Assembly (NCBI GenBank): GCA_035602605.1
Contig: DATNLZ010000132.1
Span: 1 to 64,000, forward strand
Reading direction: 5' to 3'
Length of the DNA stretch: 64,000 nucleotides
Origin: DASQHY01 sp035602605
GTDB lineage: Bacteria > Acidobacteriota > Terriglobia > Acidiferrales > UBA7541
Shown here: in pieces, positions 55,586-63,967 of the stretch
Layout: every line of letters starts with the position of its first letter
Numbering within the stretch: position 1 is the stretch's first letter
Made by a program: the position numbers and the translations under genes
Notes under the pieces: model-generated
Databases searched by the model: none
Told to the model about the DNA's origin: nothing
The model's input: the letters and a program-made list of their open reading frames with translations, nothing else

Positions 55586-56998
55586 TTAATTTGTGCCTGC
55601 GGATAGCTCAGCATTAAGTTCCTGAATCTCCAAATACTGCGCAACAGACACGCGCCACTTCAGTTGCGTCTCAATCAGAGCTTTCAGGGCCACCGATGCT
55701 ACCTGCTCGCCGTGGATTAAGAATGTGCCTCGCGGAGGTGCTTGGAACCCTCTCAGCCACCGAAGGATCTCATCCTGCCCTGCATGGGCGGAGAATTGTT
55801 GCATTTGCACGATTTCGGCGCGTACGGGTATGTCAGCGCCATGGATTCGCACCCTGTTTGCCCCTTCGAGAAGTGCGCGGCCACGCGTGCCCTCCGCTTG
55901 AAAGCCTGGAAGCAAAACGATGTTGCGAGGGTCCGGCAATCGTTGCGCCAGATGGTGCAGTACGCGGCCGCCAGCGGCCATCCCGCTTGCCGAAATGATG
56001 ATGCAGGGAGTTTTGACGTGATTGATGGCTTTGGATTCGGCCGGGGCACGGGCGAGATGTACCTGGCGCATGTTCAATGGGTCGCCAACTCTCTCTTCGC
56101 TCCTAAATAACGCCGAATGATCTTCGCGATGCTTCAAGTAGAGGTCCGTCATTGCAATAGCCATCGGGCTATCGATAAAAACCGGAAGGTGCGGTATGCG
56201 CTTTTGAATTTCCAGCAGATGAAGCACGTACATTAGGATTTGCGTGCGGCCGACCGCAAACGCGGGTATGACGATCACACCGCCACGGCGCACCGCGCGA
56301 TTCACGATCTCGGCCAGGGCATCTACTGGCGATTCCTTGGGATGCACGCGGTCGCCGTAAGTCGATTCGCAAAGAAGATAATCAGCGTGCGGAGGCGTTA
56401 CCGGATCGTTCAGAATTGGCTGGCCGTAACGCCCGATATCGCCAGAGAACACGACGACGATTGTTTTGCCGTTCTCTGTGATGGTCAGCTCGAGGCTGGT
56501 CGAGCCCAGAATGTGCCCCGCGTCATACGCCCGAAACGTGAATTGCGGGCTGATGGTAAACGCCCCTATCCGCGGAATCTCTTGAAACAATTTCGTCACC
56601 GGCGCGACATCGGCCTCGGTATAGAGCGGCAGGGGCTGCGAATGCTTGCTGTAACTGTGTTGCGCAGCATGTTCAGCGTCCTCTTCTTGCAGACGGCCGG
56701 AATCGCGCAACAGAATCTCGCTCATCACAATTGTCGAGTTGTTGGCAAAAATTGTGTTGCGAAATCCCTGCTTCACAAAACGTGGCAGCCATCCAGTGTG
56801 ATCCAGATGCGCGTGGGTCAATATGGCCCAGTCAATCGAGGCGGGATCTATCTGGAGCGGATTCCAGTTGCGTTGCCGCAGCTCTTTTAAGCCCTGGAAG
56901 AGTCCGCAATCTACCAGCAGGCGCTTGCCTTCCGCCTCTATCAAGAATTTTGACCCAGTGACGCTGCCCGCAGCACCAAGAAACGTGAGGTTGGCCAT
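55586..56998 (-). CDS. Metallo-beta-lactamase-fold beta-CASP exonuclease (RNA-specificity domain)
   Basis: 470 residues from ATG at 56998 (MANLTFLGAAGSVTGS); the frame is open 13 codons earlier. MBL metal site: LTHAHLDHTGWLP, plus AGHILGS and FSGDIG. Beta-CASP motifs: IDSPMAIAMTDLYLKH, KTPCIIISASGMAAGGRVLHHLAQRLPDPRN and FLIHGEQVASVALK. These proteins, called CPSF-like or YsiN-like RNases, cut or trim RNA. It is followed by the hairpin at 55.4 kb. Convergent with the slt operon. Confidence 0.92.
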   Translation of the reverse strand: MANLTFLGAAGSVTGSKFLIEAEGKRLLVDCGLFQGLKELRQRNWNPLQIDPASIDWAILTHAHLDHTGWLPRFVKQGFRNTIFANNSTIVMSEILLRDSGRLQEEDAEHAAQHSYSKHSQPLPLYTEADVAPVTKLFQEIPRIGAFTISPQFTFRAYDAGHILGSTSLELTITENGKTIVVVFSGDIGRYGQPILNDPVTPPHADYLLCESTYGDRVHPKESPVDALAEIVNRAVRRGGVIVIPAFAVGRTQILMYVLHLLEIQKRIPHLPVFIDSPMAIAMTDLYLKHREDHSALFRSEERVGDPLNMRQVHLARAPAESKAINHVKTPCIIISASGMAAGGRVLHHLAQRLPDPRNIVLLPGFQAEGTRGRALLEGANRVRIHGADIPVRAEIVQMQQFSAHAGQDEILRWLRGFQAPPRGTFLIHGEQVASVALKALIETQLKWRVSVAQYLEIQELNAELSAGTN

Positions 56999-57044
56999 AA
57001 GCGCGATATTGTAGATGAAGAGGCGCTCGAGGGGCACCCTGGGG

Positions 57045-57751
57045 TTATTTTTCGGCCACTACAATCTTTGCCCAAGACAATGCCATTGGCTCTTGCGGTG
57101 GTTTAGCAGACTTGTGGAAGACCGGTTCTGTCGTGATAAGCACTGTTCGGACCACTAATCCTGAAGTACGCATTTGTCCCTCTTCATTCCGGGTGCTGGC
57201 CCTTCCGTTCCGCAAGAATGTCTTCTGGCACCGGCTCCCGTACCTGCCATTCCTCAAGCCCCGAGGCTCCGGAGCGGTAATCGAGGCGCTGGTGGGCCTC
57301 GAGCACCGCTTGACTGCGTACCACCGGACCGTACGACGGGTTGTGCAGACTCACGCGGATCTTGGTCACGCGGCCCGGTACCACCGGCTCCGGCACGTTG
57401 ATGCGCTCATCCAACTCACCAGGCAGGGCAATCACGAGCCGGTACACCCCGGGATCGAGATCGATGCCGCCTATAACCGTCGCCGTCCGCGTACTGAGTG
57501 ATCACCTCATTCGTTGCCCGATCGCCGACCTTCAGAATGATCACGCGCGCGCCGTCTGCGGGCATCCCGTTTACGTCCAGGACTTCGGCAAGAAGGTGGC
57601 CCTTGAGCGGGCGGATCTTCCAAGTCATTGGCGGCACGTTTGCCGGCGTAGGAAAGGGTACCTCGGCGGTGTAGGCACCGATCTCGGTCTCTTCAGTCTG
57701 CCGAATCTTTCCCGGACCGCAGCTTCCAGACAATCTGCCGCAACATTCCAA
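57045..57751 (-). pseudogene. Carboxypeptidase-regulatory-like or hypothetical gene with frameshift
   Basis: A minus-strand frame overlapping trmJ's end reads WKIRPLKGHLLAEVLDVNGMPADGARVIILKVGDRATNEVITQYADGDG. About position 57476 it loses sense, and the next frame resumes IGGIDLDPGVYRLVIALPGELDERINVPEPVVPGRVTKIRVSLHNPSYGPVV to a stop at 57184. One extra base would explain the break. The fold resembles a carboxypeptidase regulatory/prealbumin-like beta sandwich. A further 42-codon frame (57045-57173) with a GAAGAGGG site follows and may be a separate small gene. No start is certain. Confidence 0.5.
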
Positions 57752-58436
57752 GCAAGACCTCGGTGTCCATGGCGCTCATGCTGAGTCGGTGCAGGAGGCG
57801 GCGCAATTTTTCCTTAGTATGCTGCGTGGGGCGTGACTTCGAGTACCCGCTCATATGCAAAGCCTCCAGTAGAACCTCAGCCATTCTTTCAACCTCCCCG
57901 GCGGTCGTGACCTTCTGTTTCTCAAGTGGGCGAGCCATGGTGGAGCCACGCGCGAGTTCGTACAGGCAGATCGCTACAGCCTGCCCCAGATTCACGGATC
58001 TATGTTCTTCGCGTGCGGGGATGCGCATCAGCCAGTGACAATGGCTGAGATCTTCGTTCGAGAGGCCAACTCGCTCCGAGCCAAACAGCAGGGCCACTTT
58101 GCTCGATTTAAGACGTTTGCGGATAAGGCGGGCGCCAGCTTGCAATACTTGAACCGGATGCTGCAATTCTCTGTCGCCGACGGCCGTCGTTCCCACAACC
58201 AGCGTACAATCGGCAACAGCCTTGGCTACACTCTCGAATTCTTCGGCGCTCGCAAGTAGTGTCGAGGCCCCCACTGCAGAGCGCGCCTCGCGAAACGCCG
58301 GGTCGTATGGATTCACCACGCGCAGCCGTAGAAAGCCGAAGTTGCTCATGGCGCGAGCAGCTGCGCCAATGTTGAGAGGGTTACGCGTGGCCACCAGGAC
58401 GACGTTCAAATGGTCGAATTCAGCTCGCACAGGCAC
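57693..58436 (-). CDS. TrmH/TrmJ-family RNA methyltransferase
   Basis: 247 residues, GTG start. SPOUT-fold landmarks: LNVVLVATRNPLNIGAAARAMSNFGF, LRVVNPYDPAFREARSAVGA, LVVGTTAVGDRELQHPVQVL, KVALLFGSERVGLSNEDLSHCHWLMRIPAREEHRSVNLGQAVAICLYEL. This is the TrmJ-like layout, which methylates the 2'-O of base 32 of tRNAs; the trefoil knot is at the LFGSE...SVNLGQA segment. The C-terminal ~75 residues match the TrmJ extension. Not in an evident operon. Confidence 0.92.
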   Translation of the reverse strand: MPVRAEFDHLNVVLVATRNPLNIGAAARAMSNFGFLRLRVVNPYDPAFREARSAVGASTLLASAEEFESVAKAVADCTLVVGTTAVGDRELQHPVQVLQAGARLIRKRLKSSKVALLFGSERVGLSNEDLSHCHWLMRIPAREEHRSVNLGQAVAICLYELARGSTMARPLEKQKVTTAGEVERMAEVLLEALHMSGYSKSRPTQHTKEKLRRLLHRLSMSAMDTEVLLGMLRQIVWKLRSGKDSAD

Positions 58437-58497
58437 GATAATATTCTACAGCACGCCGGAATAGACACTTACCACAGGATAGCCGGGAGACCATGTC

Positions 58498-59661
58498 TTG
58501 ATTGTGAAATTTGACGCCATAATTCTTGGTGGCGGTGCTGCGGGACTCATGTGCGCCATCGAGGCGGGGAAACGCGGACGTCATATCGCAGTCTTCGAAC
58601 ACACGGAGCGCATTGGGAAGAAGATTCTTATCTCCGGAGGAGGACGATGCAATTTCACGAATATGTATTGCCAGCCCGAAAATTTCATCTCTGCCAACCC
58701 GCACTTCGCCAAGTCCGCGCTGGCACGCTATACGCCCGCAGACTTCATTGCGCTGGTTGAAAAATATCGCATTCCTTACCACGAGAAAACGCTGGGTCAA
58801 CTTTTTTGCGATCGCTCGGCCAACGATATCACGGACATGTTGGAAGCCGAATGCCGGGCTGCCGACGTAACGATATTCGCCAACAGCAAAATAAAAGAGG
58901 TCCGCCGCGCAACGGAATTTGTCGTGCGATGTGACACCACTGAATATCAGGCTGCCGCGGTTGTGATCGCTACCGGCGGCCTTTCTGTCCCGAAGATGGG
59001 CGCTACGGCATTTGGCTATGACCTGGCTAAGCAATTCGGACTGAAGATTGTCGCAACCAAACCTGGTTTAGTGCCGCTCGTATTCGACGCAGGTGATCGA
59101 ACCCGCTATGGCGAATTGGCCGGCATCTCTGCGGACGTGATCGCGGCCGCTAATCGACAGTCGTTTCGAGAAAAGATGCTGTTTACTCATCGCGGTCTGA
59201 GTGGACCAGCGATCCTGCAAATCTCATCCTATTGGAATGAAGGCCAACCGATAGAAATTGATCTTGCTCCGCAGGGTCAGGCCACCGCGGCAATTCGCGA
59301 AGCCAAGGGCCGTACTATGGCCGCAGCACGAACTGCTCTCCAGGTGTTCTTGCCAAAGCGCTTTGCGTCACGTTGGCTTGAGTTCCATGCACCCAATGTT
59401 TGGACCAACCAGGCACTTTCCGAATTGGAGGAGCAACTGCATGAATGGAGTCTCACGCCCGTGGGCACAGAGGGTTATGTGAAAGCCGAAGTGACAGTAG
59501 GGGGAGTTGCTACGGACGAGTTGTCAAGCAAAACGATGGAAAGCCGAAAAGTGCCCGGACTATTTTTTGTCGGTGAGGTGGTGGATGTCACCGGCCATCT
59601 GGGCGGTTTCAACTTCCAATGGGCTTGGGCTTCCGGCGCAGCAGCAGGACGCGCTCTGTGA
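58498..59661 (+). CDS. YhiN/HI0933-family FAD oxidoreductase
   Basis: 387 residues from TTG at 58498; GTG at 58504 is as likely. FAD site: KFDAIILGGGAAGLMCAIEAGKRGRHIAVFE, then GKKILISGGGRCNFTN, TLGQLFCDRSANDITDMLEAE, AAAVVIATGGLSVPKMGATAFGYDLAKQFG, and C-terminal PGLFFVGEVVDVTGHLGGFNFQWAWASGAAAGRAL. Family function is uncertain (probably an NAD(P)H-linked reductase). Its start is close to trmJ's, on the opposite strand, with ~60 bases between. Confidence 0.92.
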   Translation: MIVKFDAIILGGGAAGLMCAIEAGKRGRHIAVFEHTERIGKKILISGGGRCNFTNMYCQPENFISANPHFAKSALARYTPADFIALVEKYRIPYHEKTLGQLFCDRSANDITDMLEAECRAADVTIFANSKIKEVRRATEFVVRCDTTEYQAAAVVIATGGLSVPKMGATAFGYDLAKQFGLKIVATKPGLVPLVFDAGDRTRYGELAGISADVIAAANRQSFREKMLFTHRGLSGPAILQISSYWNEGQPIEIDLAPQGQATAAIREAKGRTMAAARTALQVFLPKRFASRWLEFHAPNVWTNQALSELEEQLHEWSLTPVGTEGYVKAEVTVGGVATDELSSKTMESRKVPGLFFVGEVVDVTGHLGGFNFQWAWASGAAAGRAL

Positions 59662-59753
59662 ACTTCGGATCTTGACTTCGATAAACGAGTCAAACACACT
59701 TTGCTGCAGACGCCTTACTCAGCCGTGCTTCACCTGCTCAACCGGAGGGGAAC

Positions 59754-60230
59754 ATGAACAGCAGAGAGCCACAGAAACACCGAAGTATTGTGAACCGCTC
59801 CGCACCAACGGCAACCGTCGTGCCTGTCCTGGTCTACGAAGATGTGGCTAAGGCAATCGATTGGTTGTGCGGGGCCTTCGGCTTCTCGGAGCGCCTGCGG
59901 GCGGCGAGACCCGATGGCAGGGTCGCCCACGCCCAACTCTCTGTCAGTGAGGGCGCGGTAATGCTAGGGGCGCCAGGTGCCGAGTTCAAGCCTCCGCGTT
60001 CCGATGAGGTCAACCAATATGTGCTTGTGCATGTTGAAGACGTCGATGGGCACTGCGAGCAAGCCAAACGATTTGGTGGTCGAATCGTGCAACCACCCAC
60101 TGATATGCCATTCGGGGAGCGGGTGTACACGGCAGAGGATCTTGGCGGTCACCGGTGGACGTTTTCACAGTCGATAGCTGATGTCGCTCCGGAACAGTGG
60201 GGTGCTACGGAAGCCAAGCCGAAGCAGTAA
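59754..60230 (+). CDS. VOC-superfamily (glyoxalase-like) protein
   Basis: 158 residues; GGAGGGG seven bases before the ATG. The first beta-alpha-beta unit is PVLVYEDVAKAIDWLCGAFGFSERLRA, then LSVSEGAVMLG, QYVLVHVEDVDGHCEQAKRFGGRIVQPPTDMPFGERVYTAEDLGGHRWTF. This is the VOC fold, often a divalent-metal dioxygenase, glyoxalase or resistance protein. The C-terminal tail DVAPEQWGATEAKPKQ resembles DUF-type glyoxalases. Substrate unknown. Monocistronic. Confidence 0.9.
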   Translation: MNSREPQKHRSIVNRSAPTATVVPVLVYEDVAKAIDWLCGAFGFSERLRAARPDGRVAHAQLSVSEGAVMLGAPGAEFKPPRSDEVNQYVLVHVEDVDGHCEQAKRFGGRIVQPPTDMPFGERVYTAEDLGGHRWTFSQSIADVAPEQWGATEAKPKQ

Positions 60231-60603
60231 GAATTAGGTCGCGGGTTACCTAAATGCTGGTACCGAATTGCCGAGCGATTCACCCATTTCGGTGAGTGGG
60301 TGATCTTGCTTCCACTACGGTCCGTAACTTGCCAAGGTTGTTCTGAGATCACGAACGGAAAGATGCCAGACGTTTGTGGCGAGTGAAGCTTTCGTTCGCG
60401 TCGGGGAAGCAAGATGGTCACCTCGAACAATTCGGGACCCTTTGCCTGACGGAGCAAGATTCGGAGCAGATGTGAGGGAATACGCACATGACGGGAGGGG
60501 TTTCGTTGATGGCCGACGTGAAGAGAAACAATAATCGTTGCGGGAGGCGTCTCGGAATTGTATGCTCCGCTTCCCAACATTTTGGTTCTTGGGAGGGTAC
60601 GAG

Positions 60604-61515
60604 ATGGCCACCGAAAAAAATAAACAAGAACATATTCATGAACTCGCGCACCTTTATGTGGATGGAGCTTTCGACCGGCGGGAATTACTGAGGCGCGTTG
60701 CTCGCATTGCTGGGGGCATGGCGGCGGCAACGGCGGCACTCGAATCCCTGGGACTGCCCGCCCGAGCGGACGACGCCGAGCCGTGCGGTTGCCCGGAAGA
60801 CGTGACCGTTCCCGAGGACGCCAAGGACCTGGAGGTAATTCACCAGGTGGAATTTCCCGGCCAAGCGGGCGCAATTTTCGGGCATCAGGCTCGTCCGGTT
60901 ACTCGCGAGCCGCTGCCCGGCATTCTCGTGATCCACGAGAATCGCGGCTTGAACGAGCATATCCGGGACGTCACGCGGCGAGCGGCGCGCGCCGGATTCG
61001 TGGCCCTCGGCATCGATCTTCTCTCGCGCTTCGGGGGTACGCCGGACGATCCCGAAGAGGCCCTCCTCCTCTACAATCAAACGACTCCGGCAGGCCGGCT
61101 GGCGGACATGCTGAGCGCCCTTGACTATCTCCAGAGTCTGGATATCGTTCAACGCGATAAGCTAGGCGCGGTCGGCTTTTGTGCCGGCGGCGGCAATTGC
61201 TGGAACCTGGCACTGAATAGCAAAGCTCTTTCCGCGGCGGTTCCCTACTATGGGGCGCCGGTGCCGCCAGTCGGCATGCTCGAAAAACTGGTGTGTCCGG
61301 TGCTTGCGATCTATGCCGAGCTCGACCGAACCCTTACCCGCAATATACTTCCAGTGATCAGCCGTCTTGAGGAACTGCAAAAGCCTTTTGGCTTTCACGT
61401 CTATGAGGGTGTCGGCCACGCGTTCCACAACGACACCGGAGCCAACTACAACCGCGTGGCAGCGTGCGACGCCTGGTCCAAGACCGTGACGTTTCTCGAG
61501 AAACATTTGAGCTAA
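60604..61515 (+). CDS. Dienelactone hydrolase-family protein
   Basis: 303 residues from ATG at 60604, with GGGAGGG about six bases upstream. A short basic region then RVARIAGGMAAATAALESLGL, a weak Tat-like (RRELLRRVARIAGG) leader. Catalytic triad of the DLH family: VGFCAGGGNCWN (Cys nucleophile), CPVLAIYAELDRTL (Asp), YEGVGHAFHND (His). Strand ILVIHENRGLNEHIRDVTRR gives the oxyanion hole region. Hydrolyses dienelactone or other carboxylic esters. Convergent with the toxin-antitoxin genes downstream. Confidence 0.9.
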   Translation: MATEKNKQEHIHELAHLYVDGAFDRRELLRRVARIAGGMAAATAALESLGLPARADDAEPCGCPEDVTVPEDAKDLEVIHQVEFPGQAGAIFGHQARPVTREPLPGILVIHENRGLNEHIRDVTRRAARAGFVALGIDLLSRFGGTPDDPEEALLLYNQTTPAGRLADMLSALDYLQSLDIVQRDKLGAVGFCAGGGNCWNLALNSKALSAAVPYYGAPVPPVGMLEKLVCPVLAIYAELDRTLTRNILPVISRLEELQKPFGFHVYEGVGHAFHNDTGANYNRVAACDAWSKTVTFLEKHLS

Positions 61516-61772
61516 ATAGCTGCCTCCTTTAATTTTCTTTTCGTCGCATGTTCCAACTGCGTCGTTTCCAACAGACGGTAACACTGCCTCGTGATTCGCT
61601 CTCCAGGCGCCTGTGATGCAGAGAAGTATTTCTTCAGCGCGTTCCGCCTTTATTATGCTCTCACAAAAAGTTTCATCAATATCATCTGCGTTTAGTTTCA
61701 CAGCAACAGGTGTTGCCTTCACGCTGCTATTGTCTTTTGTTACTTTGACGATTCGAATCCCGCACCCCCGGT

Positions 61773-62120
61773 TCACGTGGAAATAACCGAGAGTGCGCCA
61801 TGTTCCTTGCGCGTGGGCCGGACGGTGATTTCAACGTCTTGACGGAGAGCCGTGAGGAATTCCATGAGGCGTCCGACGGAAAAGTTACCCGCGCGGTTCC
61901 GCATCAGCAAGGAGACCTGAGGCTGCTGCACGCCGAGAATTTTGGCGATCTCGACCTGTGTCATGCCGCTGCCCTTGAGGATGGTATAGATTTGCAGGGT
62001 GAGCTGCGCCTTGAGCAGTTCCTGCTCGGGATTGGGAAGGCCAAGGTCTGCGAAGACGTTTCCGCTGCCTTCGGTTACGCGGACAATTCGGCTGCGTGTC
62101 TTTTTGGATTTGGTTTTCAT
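61773..62120 (-). CDS. HigA-type antitoxin, XRE family
   Basis: 115 residues. HTH: MTQVEIAKILGVQQPQVSLLMRNRAGNFSVGRLMEFLTAL at about residues 55-95; this is the HigA/HTH_37 type that represses its own operon and neutralises the toxin. N-terminal part NVFADLGLPNPEQELLKAQLTLQIYTIL is characteristic. It starts one base after the toxin stop. Looks intact, though the toxin frame before it looks damaged. Confidence 0.85.
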   Translation of the reverse strand: MKTKSKKTRSRIVRVTEGSGNVFADLGLPNPEQELLKAQLTLQIYTILKGSGMTQVEIAKILGVQQPQVSLLMRNRAGNFSVGRLMEFLTALRQDVEITVRPTRKEHGALSVIST

Positions 62121-62121
62121 T

Positions 62122-62477
62122 TTAATTCTGCCTTTCTCTATAGTCCCGCTCGGCTTCCGCTAGTCGTTGTCTAATTAGCTCGATCTCCCTCGTCGGCGTG
62201 GCAATACCTTTCGTGGATTTCTTCTGAAACACGTGCAAAACATAGATGGCGTCCAGAAAACGCACCGTATAGACAGCCCGCCACGCATTACCATGGTGCG
62301 AAGCCACAATTTCGAACACGCTGGCTCCGCCAAAGCCTTTGAGGGGCTTGGCGGCAGGATCGGTCTTGCCCTCCTGGGCTGTAAAGAGCGCGTGTCCGAT
62401 GTCGATCCTGACCGACCTAGGGAAAGAGCGCAAATCCCTGAGCGACGTTCCAATCCGGGCTTCAGGGCCTCTCCCAT
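62122..62477 (-). pseudogene. HigB/Gp49-like toxin, probable 5' frameshift
   Basis: The main frame (from TTG 62433) reads RSFPRSVRIDIGHALFTAQEGKTDPAAKPLKGFGGASVFEIVASHHGNAWRAVYTVRFLDAIYVLHVFQKKSTKGIATPTREIELIRQRLAEAE, the Gp49/RelE-like toxin fold. The same frame also encodes IGTSLRDL just upstream but has no start there. An ATG at 62477 in another frame gives MGEALKP, the usual toxin beginning. A small deletion between 62455 and 62463 would explain both. So the toxin is probably dead, or uses TTG/ATT. Toxin precedes antitoxin, as in higBA. Confidence 0.6.
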
Positions 62478-62484
62478 GTATATA

Positions 62485-62513
62485 TAGATATACTTATAAT
62501 CATATGGTGTCAA
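62485..62513 (-). promoter_or_regulatory. Promoter of the toxin-antitoxin operon
   Basis: On the minus strand a perfect TTGACA at 62508-62513 is followed, after 15-17 bases, by an AT-rich TATATC/TATCTA -10 region around 62486-62494. The strongest sigma-70-like promoter I see in the window; the transcription start would fall just before the ATG at 62477. Autoregulation by HigA would act here. Confidence 0.6.
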
Positions 62514-62876
62514 GGATCGGTGAGCGGAAAATTGCTAGCTGCCGCGTTTCCAGCAAGTTCCCGTATAGCCGCGACTGAAGGAAGCGCTGGAAAGTGAGGC
62601 TGTTTGGGGTACCTCAGAGGAGTCACCATTTCCCAGATCCCCGTTTTTCGGGAGTTGAGCGGCTTGCAACCGTTATTTATGGGCTTTGATTACGGCCTCC
62701 AAGCGGGTCAGAAGCTCCGTGAAACCTGAGAAGTCAATCTGGCTGGCTGTTGTTCGCCAAAACTCTGTCCGCCGTTGATTTCAGTGACATAGCCCCACTG
62801 TAGGCGAATTTGTAGCTGCGAAAGCACCCGGATTCCGCAAGTTTCAACAGGTTTCACAACTTGCCTGCAAACGATT

Positions 62877-62923
62877 CAACAAGAATCACTTGGAAACAAC
62901 AAGGATCCATAAGTGTCAACAAG
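62877..62923 (+). repeat. CAACAAG iterons at 20-bp pitch
   Basis: CAACAAG starts at 62877, 62897 and 62917, exactly 20 bases apart, with the next bases also similar (AATC, GATC, GCTT). A weaker CAACAGG is at 62845. The two-turn spacing suggests a cooperative DNA-binding site, such as integrase arm sites or a replication/partition iteron. Confidence 0.6.
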
Positions 62924-62981
62924 GCTTAGACCGTTATGCGGGTCGAAACGAGAATTTTGTTCTCGTTATGTTGCTAAGCCT
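62922..62981. repeat. Nested inverted repeats
   Basis: Outer arms AGGCTTAG (62922-62929) and CTAAGCCT (62974-62981); inner arms AACGAGAA (62947-62954) and TTCTCGTT (62960-62967) with a 5-base loop. Overlaps the last iteron and precedes the tRNA remnant. Confidence 0.6.
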
Positions 62982-63036
62982 CCTCGATCCTTTCGGTTCC
63001 AAGGGGTATCAGGTGCGAAGCCCCTGGCTAGTTAGA

Positions 63037-63086
63037 ACCGGTTCGGGACCAGAGACTCGGAGGTTCAAATCCTCTCGCCCCGACCA
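63037..63086 (+). pseudogene. tRNA-Pro(CGG) 3' half
   Basis: From the anticodon stem onward the sequence reads as tRNA-Pro: CGG-TTCGGGA-CC anticodon loop (63042-63048), five variable bases, T arm GGAGG-TTCAAAT-CCTCT, acceptor strand CGCCCCG, A73 and CCA to 63086. Spacing is that of a normal tRNA. But the 5' part has no CGGGGCG acceptor arm or D arm at the right place and the anticodon stem is imperfect, so this is not a complete gene. Such fragments arise when an element integrates at the anticodon loop of a tRNA gene. Confidence 0.7.
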
Positions 63087-63089
63087 TTC

Positions 63090-63119
63090 TTTTCAAAAAG
63101 ATACCGGATCTTTTGAAAA
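63090..63119 (+). terminator. A/T-rich hairpin after the tRNA remnant
   Basis: TTTTCAAAAAGAT and ATCTTTTGAAAA flank ACCGG. One bulged base. Position immediately after CCA fits a tRNA terminator. Confidence 0.5.
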
Positions 63120-63783
63120 TGTTACAAATCTTCTGTGGACGATTTTGTAGGCGGTGAGATCCACAAAGTTCAACAGTTTGCCCTGAGTCCTGGGCCGCGT
63201 CCACATGGCCTGCAACATAATTTCCAGTACCACGAGCACCATTCAATCTTCAATCCGCGATCTTGCCAGAGAAACAAAATCCATGGGGGTGGGTGCGCTG
63301 CTGCGATTCCTGGAAAAATGAACAAATGTATGACTTCAGATCAATAATACGATGTTATTCTTGCGCGGTTCCTAAGTTGCAGTCTGTAGTTTTCGTTCAC
63401 GACGATCACCGTGACATGCTGGCCTCCCGTACCGTATTGTCTGCATTCCTTGGTTTTGCCAAGCTAACTTGTCGCGTGGGCAACGCCCGCACGAAAACCT
63501 CTTACGGAACGGACCGTGCATGAACATCGTTGACCTTCTGGTTGGCAAGCCCCTTGGCCACCACTGACGAACGCGCCGCACGCACGTCTCCTGTCCGTGT
63601 CAAATCTATTTTCCGGAATTATACGCCCCGCCTTGTCGCGAAGTGTTTACCAGAGATTTGGGAGCATTGTGCCCTGATGAGCTCTGACGTAACGCGATTA
63701 GGTAAGGGTTGCCGACATAACTGGCCATCATGATGCCCGCGCAGGCTTAAGTCGTTCTTAGCATGCTATTTGGGAGCGCGTGC

Positions 63784-63888
63784 ACAGATTGGACCAGTTA
63801 TGTCGAAAATAACCTGCCAAACTGTTTGATCATAGGGCGCTTACGCGCGATTCAAGTGCAAACAGATTTGGACCGGTTATTTTTAACC
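63784..63888. repeat. Imperfect direct repeat, 78 bases apart
   Basis: ACAGATTGGACCAGTTAT at 63784 and ACAGATTTGGACCGGTTAT at 63862, both followed within ten or so bases by TAACC. Possible binding sites for the regulator of the gene that starts at 63968, or element remnants. Confidence 0.45.
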
Positions 63889-63967
63889 ATCCGTCCAGGA
63901 TCGGCCAGGACACCAGGATCGGCAGCTAAGTTGACAGGCTCATTTTTAGCGGCTATGCTGCCCCGCG

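Larger units (their letters stand above)
62521..63967. other. Gene-free stretch of about 1.4 kb with integration-site features
   Basis: No credible ORF: the frames listed cross RNA-like and repeat sequence. Contains CAACAAG iterons, nested inverted repeats, a partial tRNA-Pro, a terminator-like hairpin and an imperfect direct repeat. A CCCG-TTTTT-CGGG hairpin near 62640-62655 is also present. Confidence 0.6.

Noticed and set aside
61162..61776. 204-codon minus frame opposite the dienelactone hydrolase
   Set aside because: Overlaps a well-supported DLH gene; no recognisable motif.
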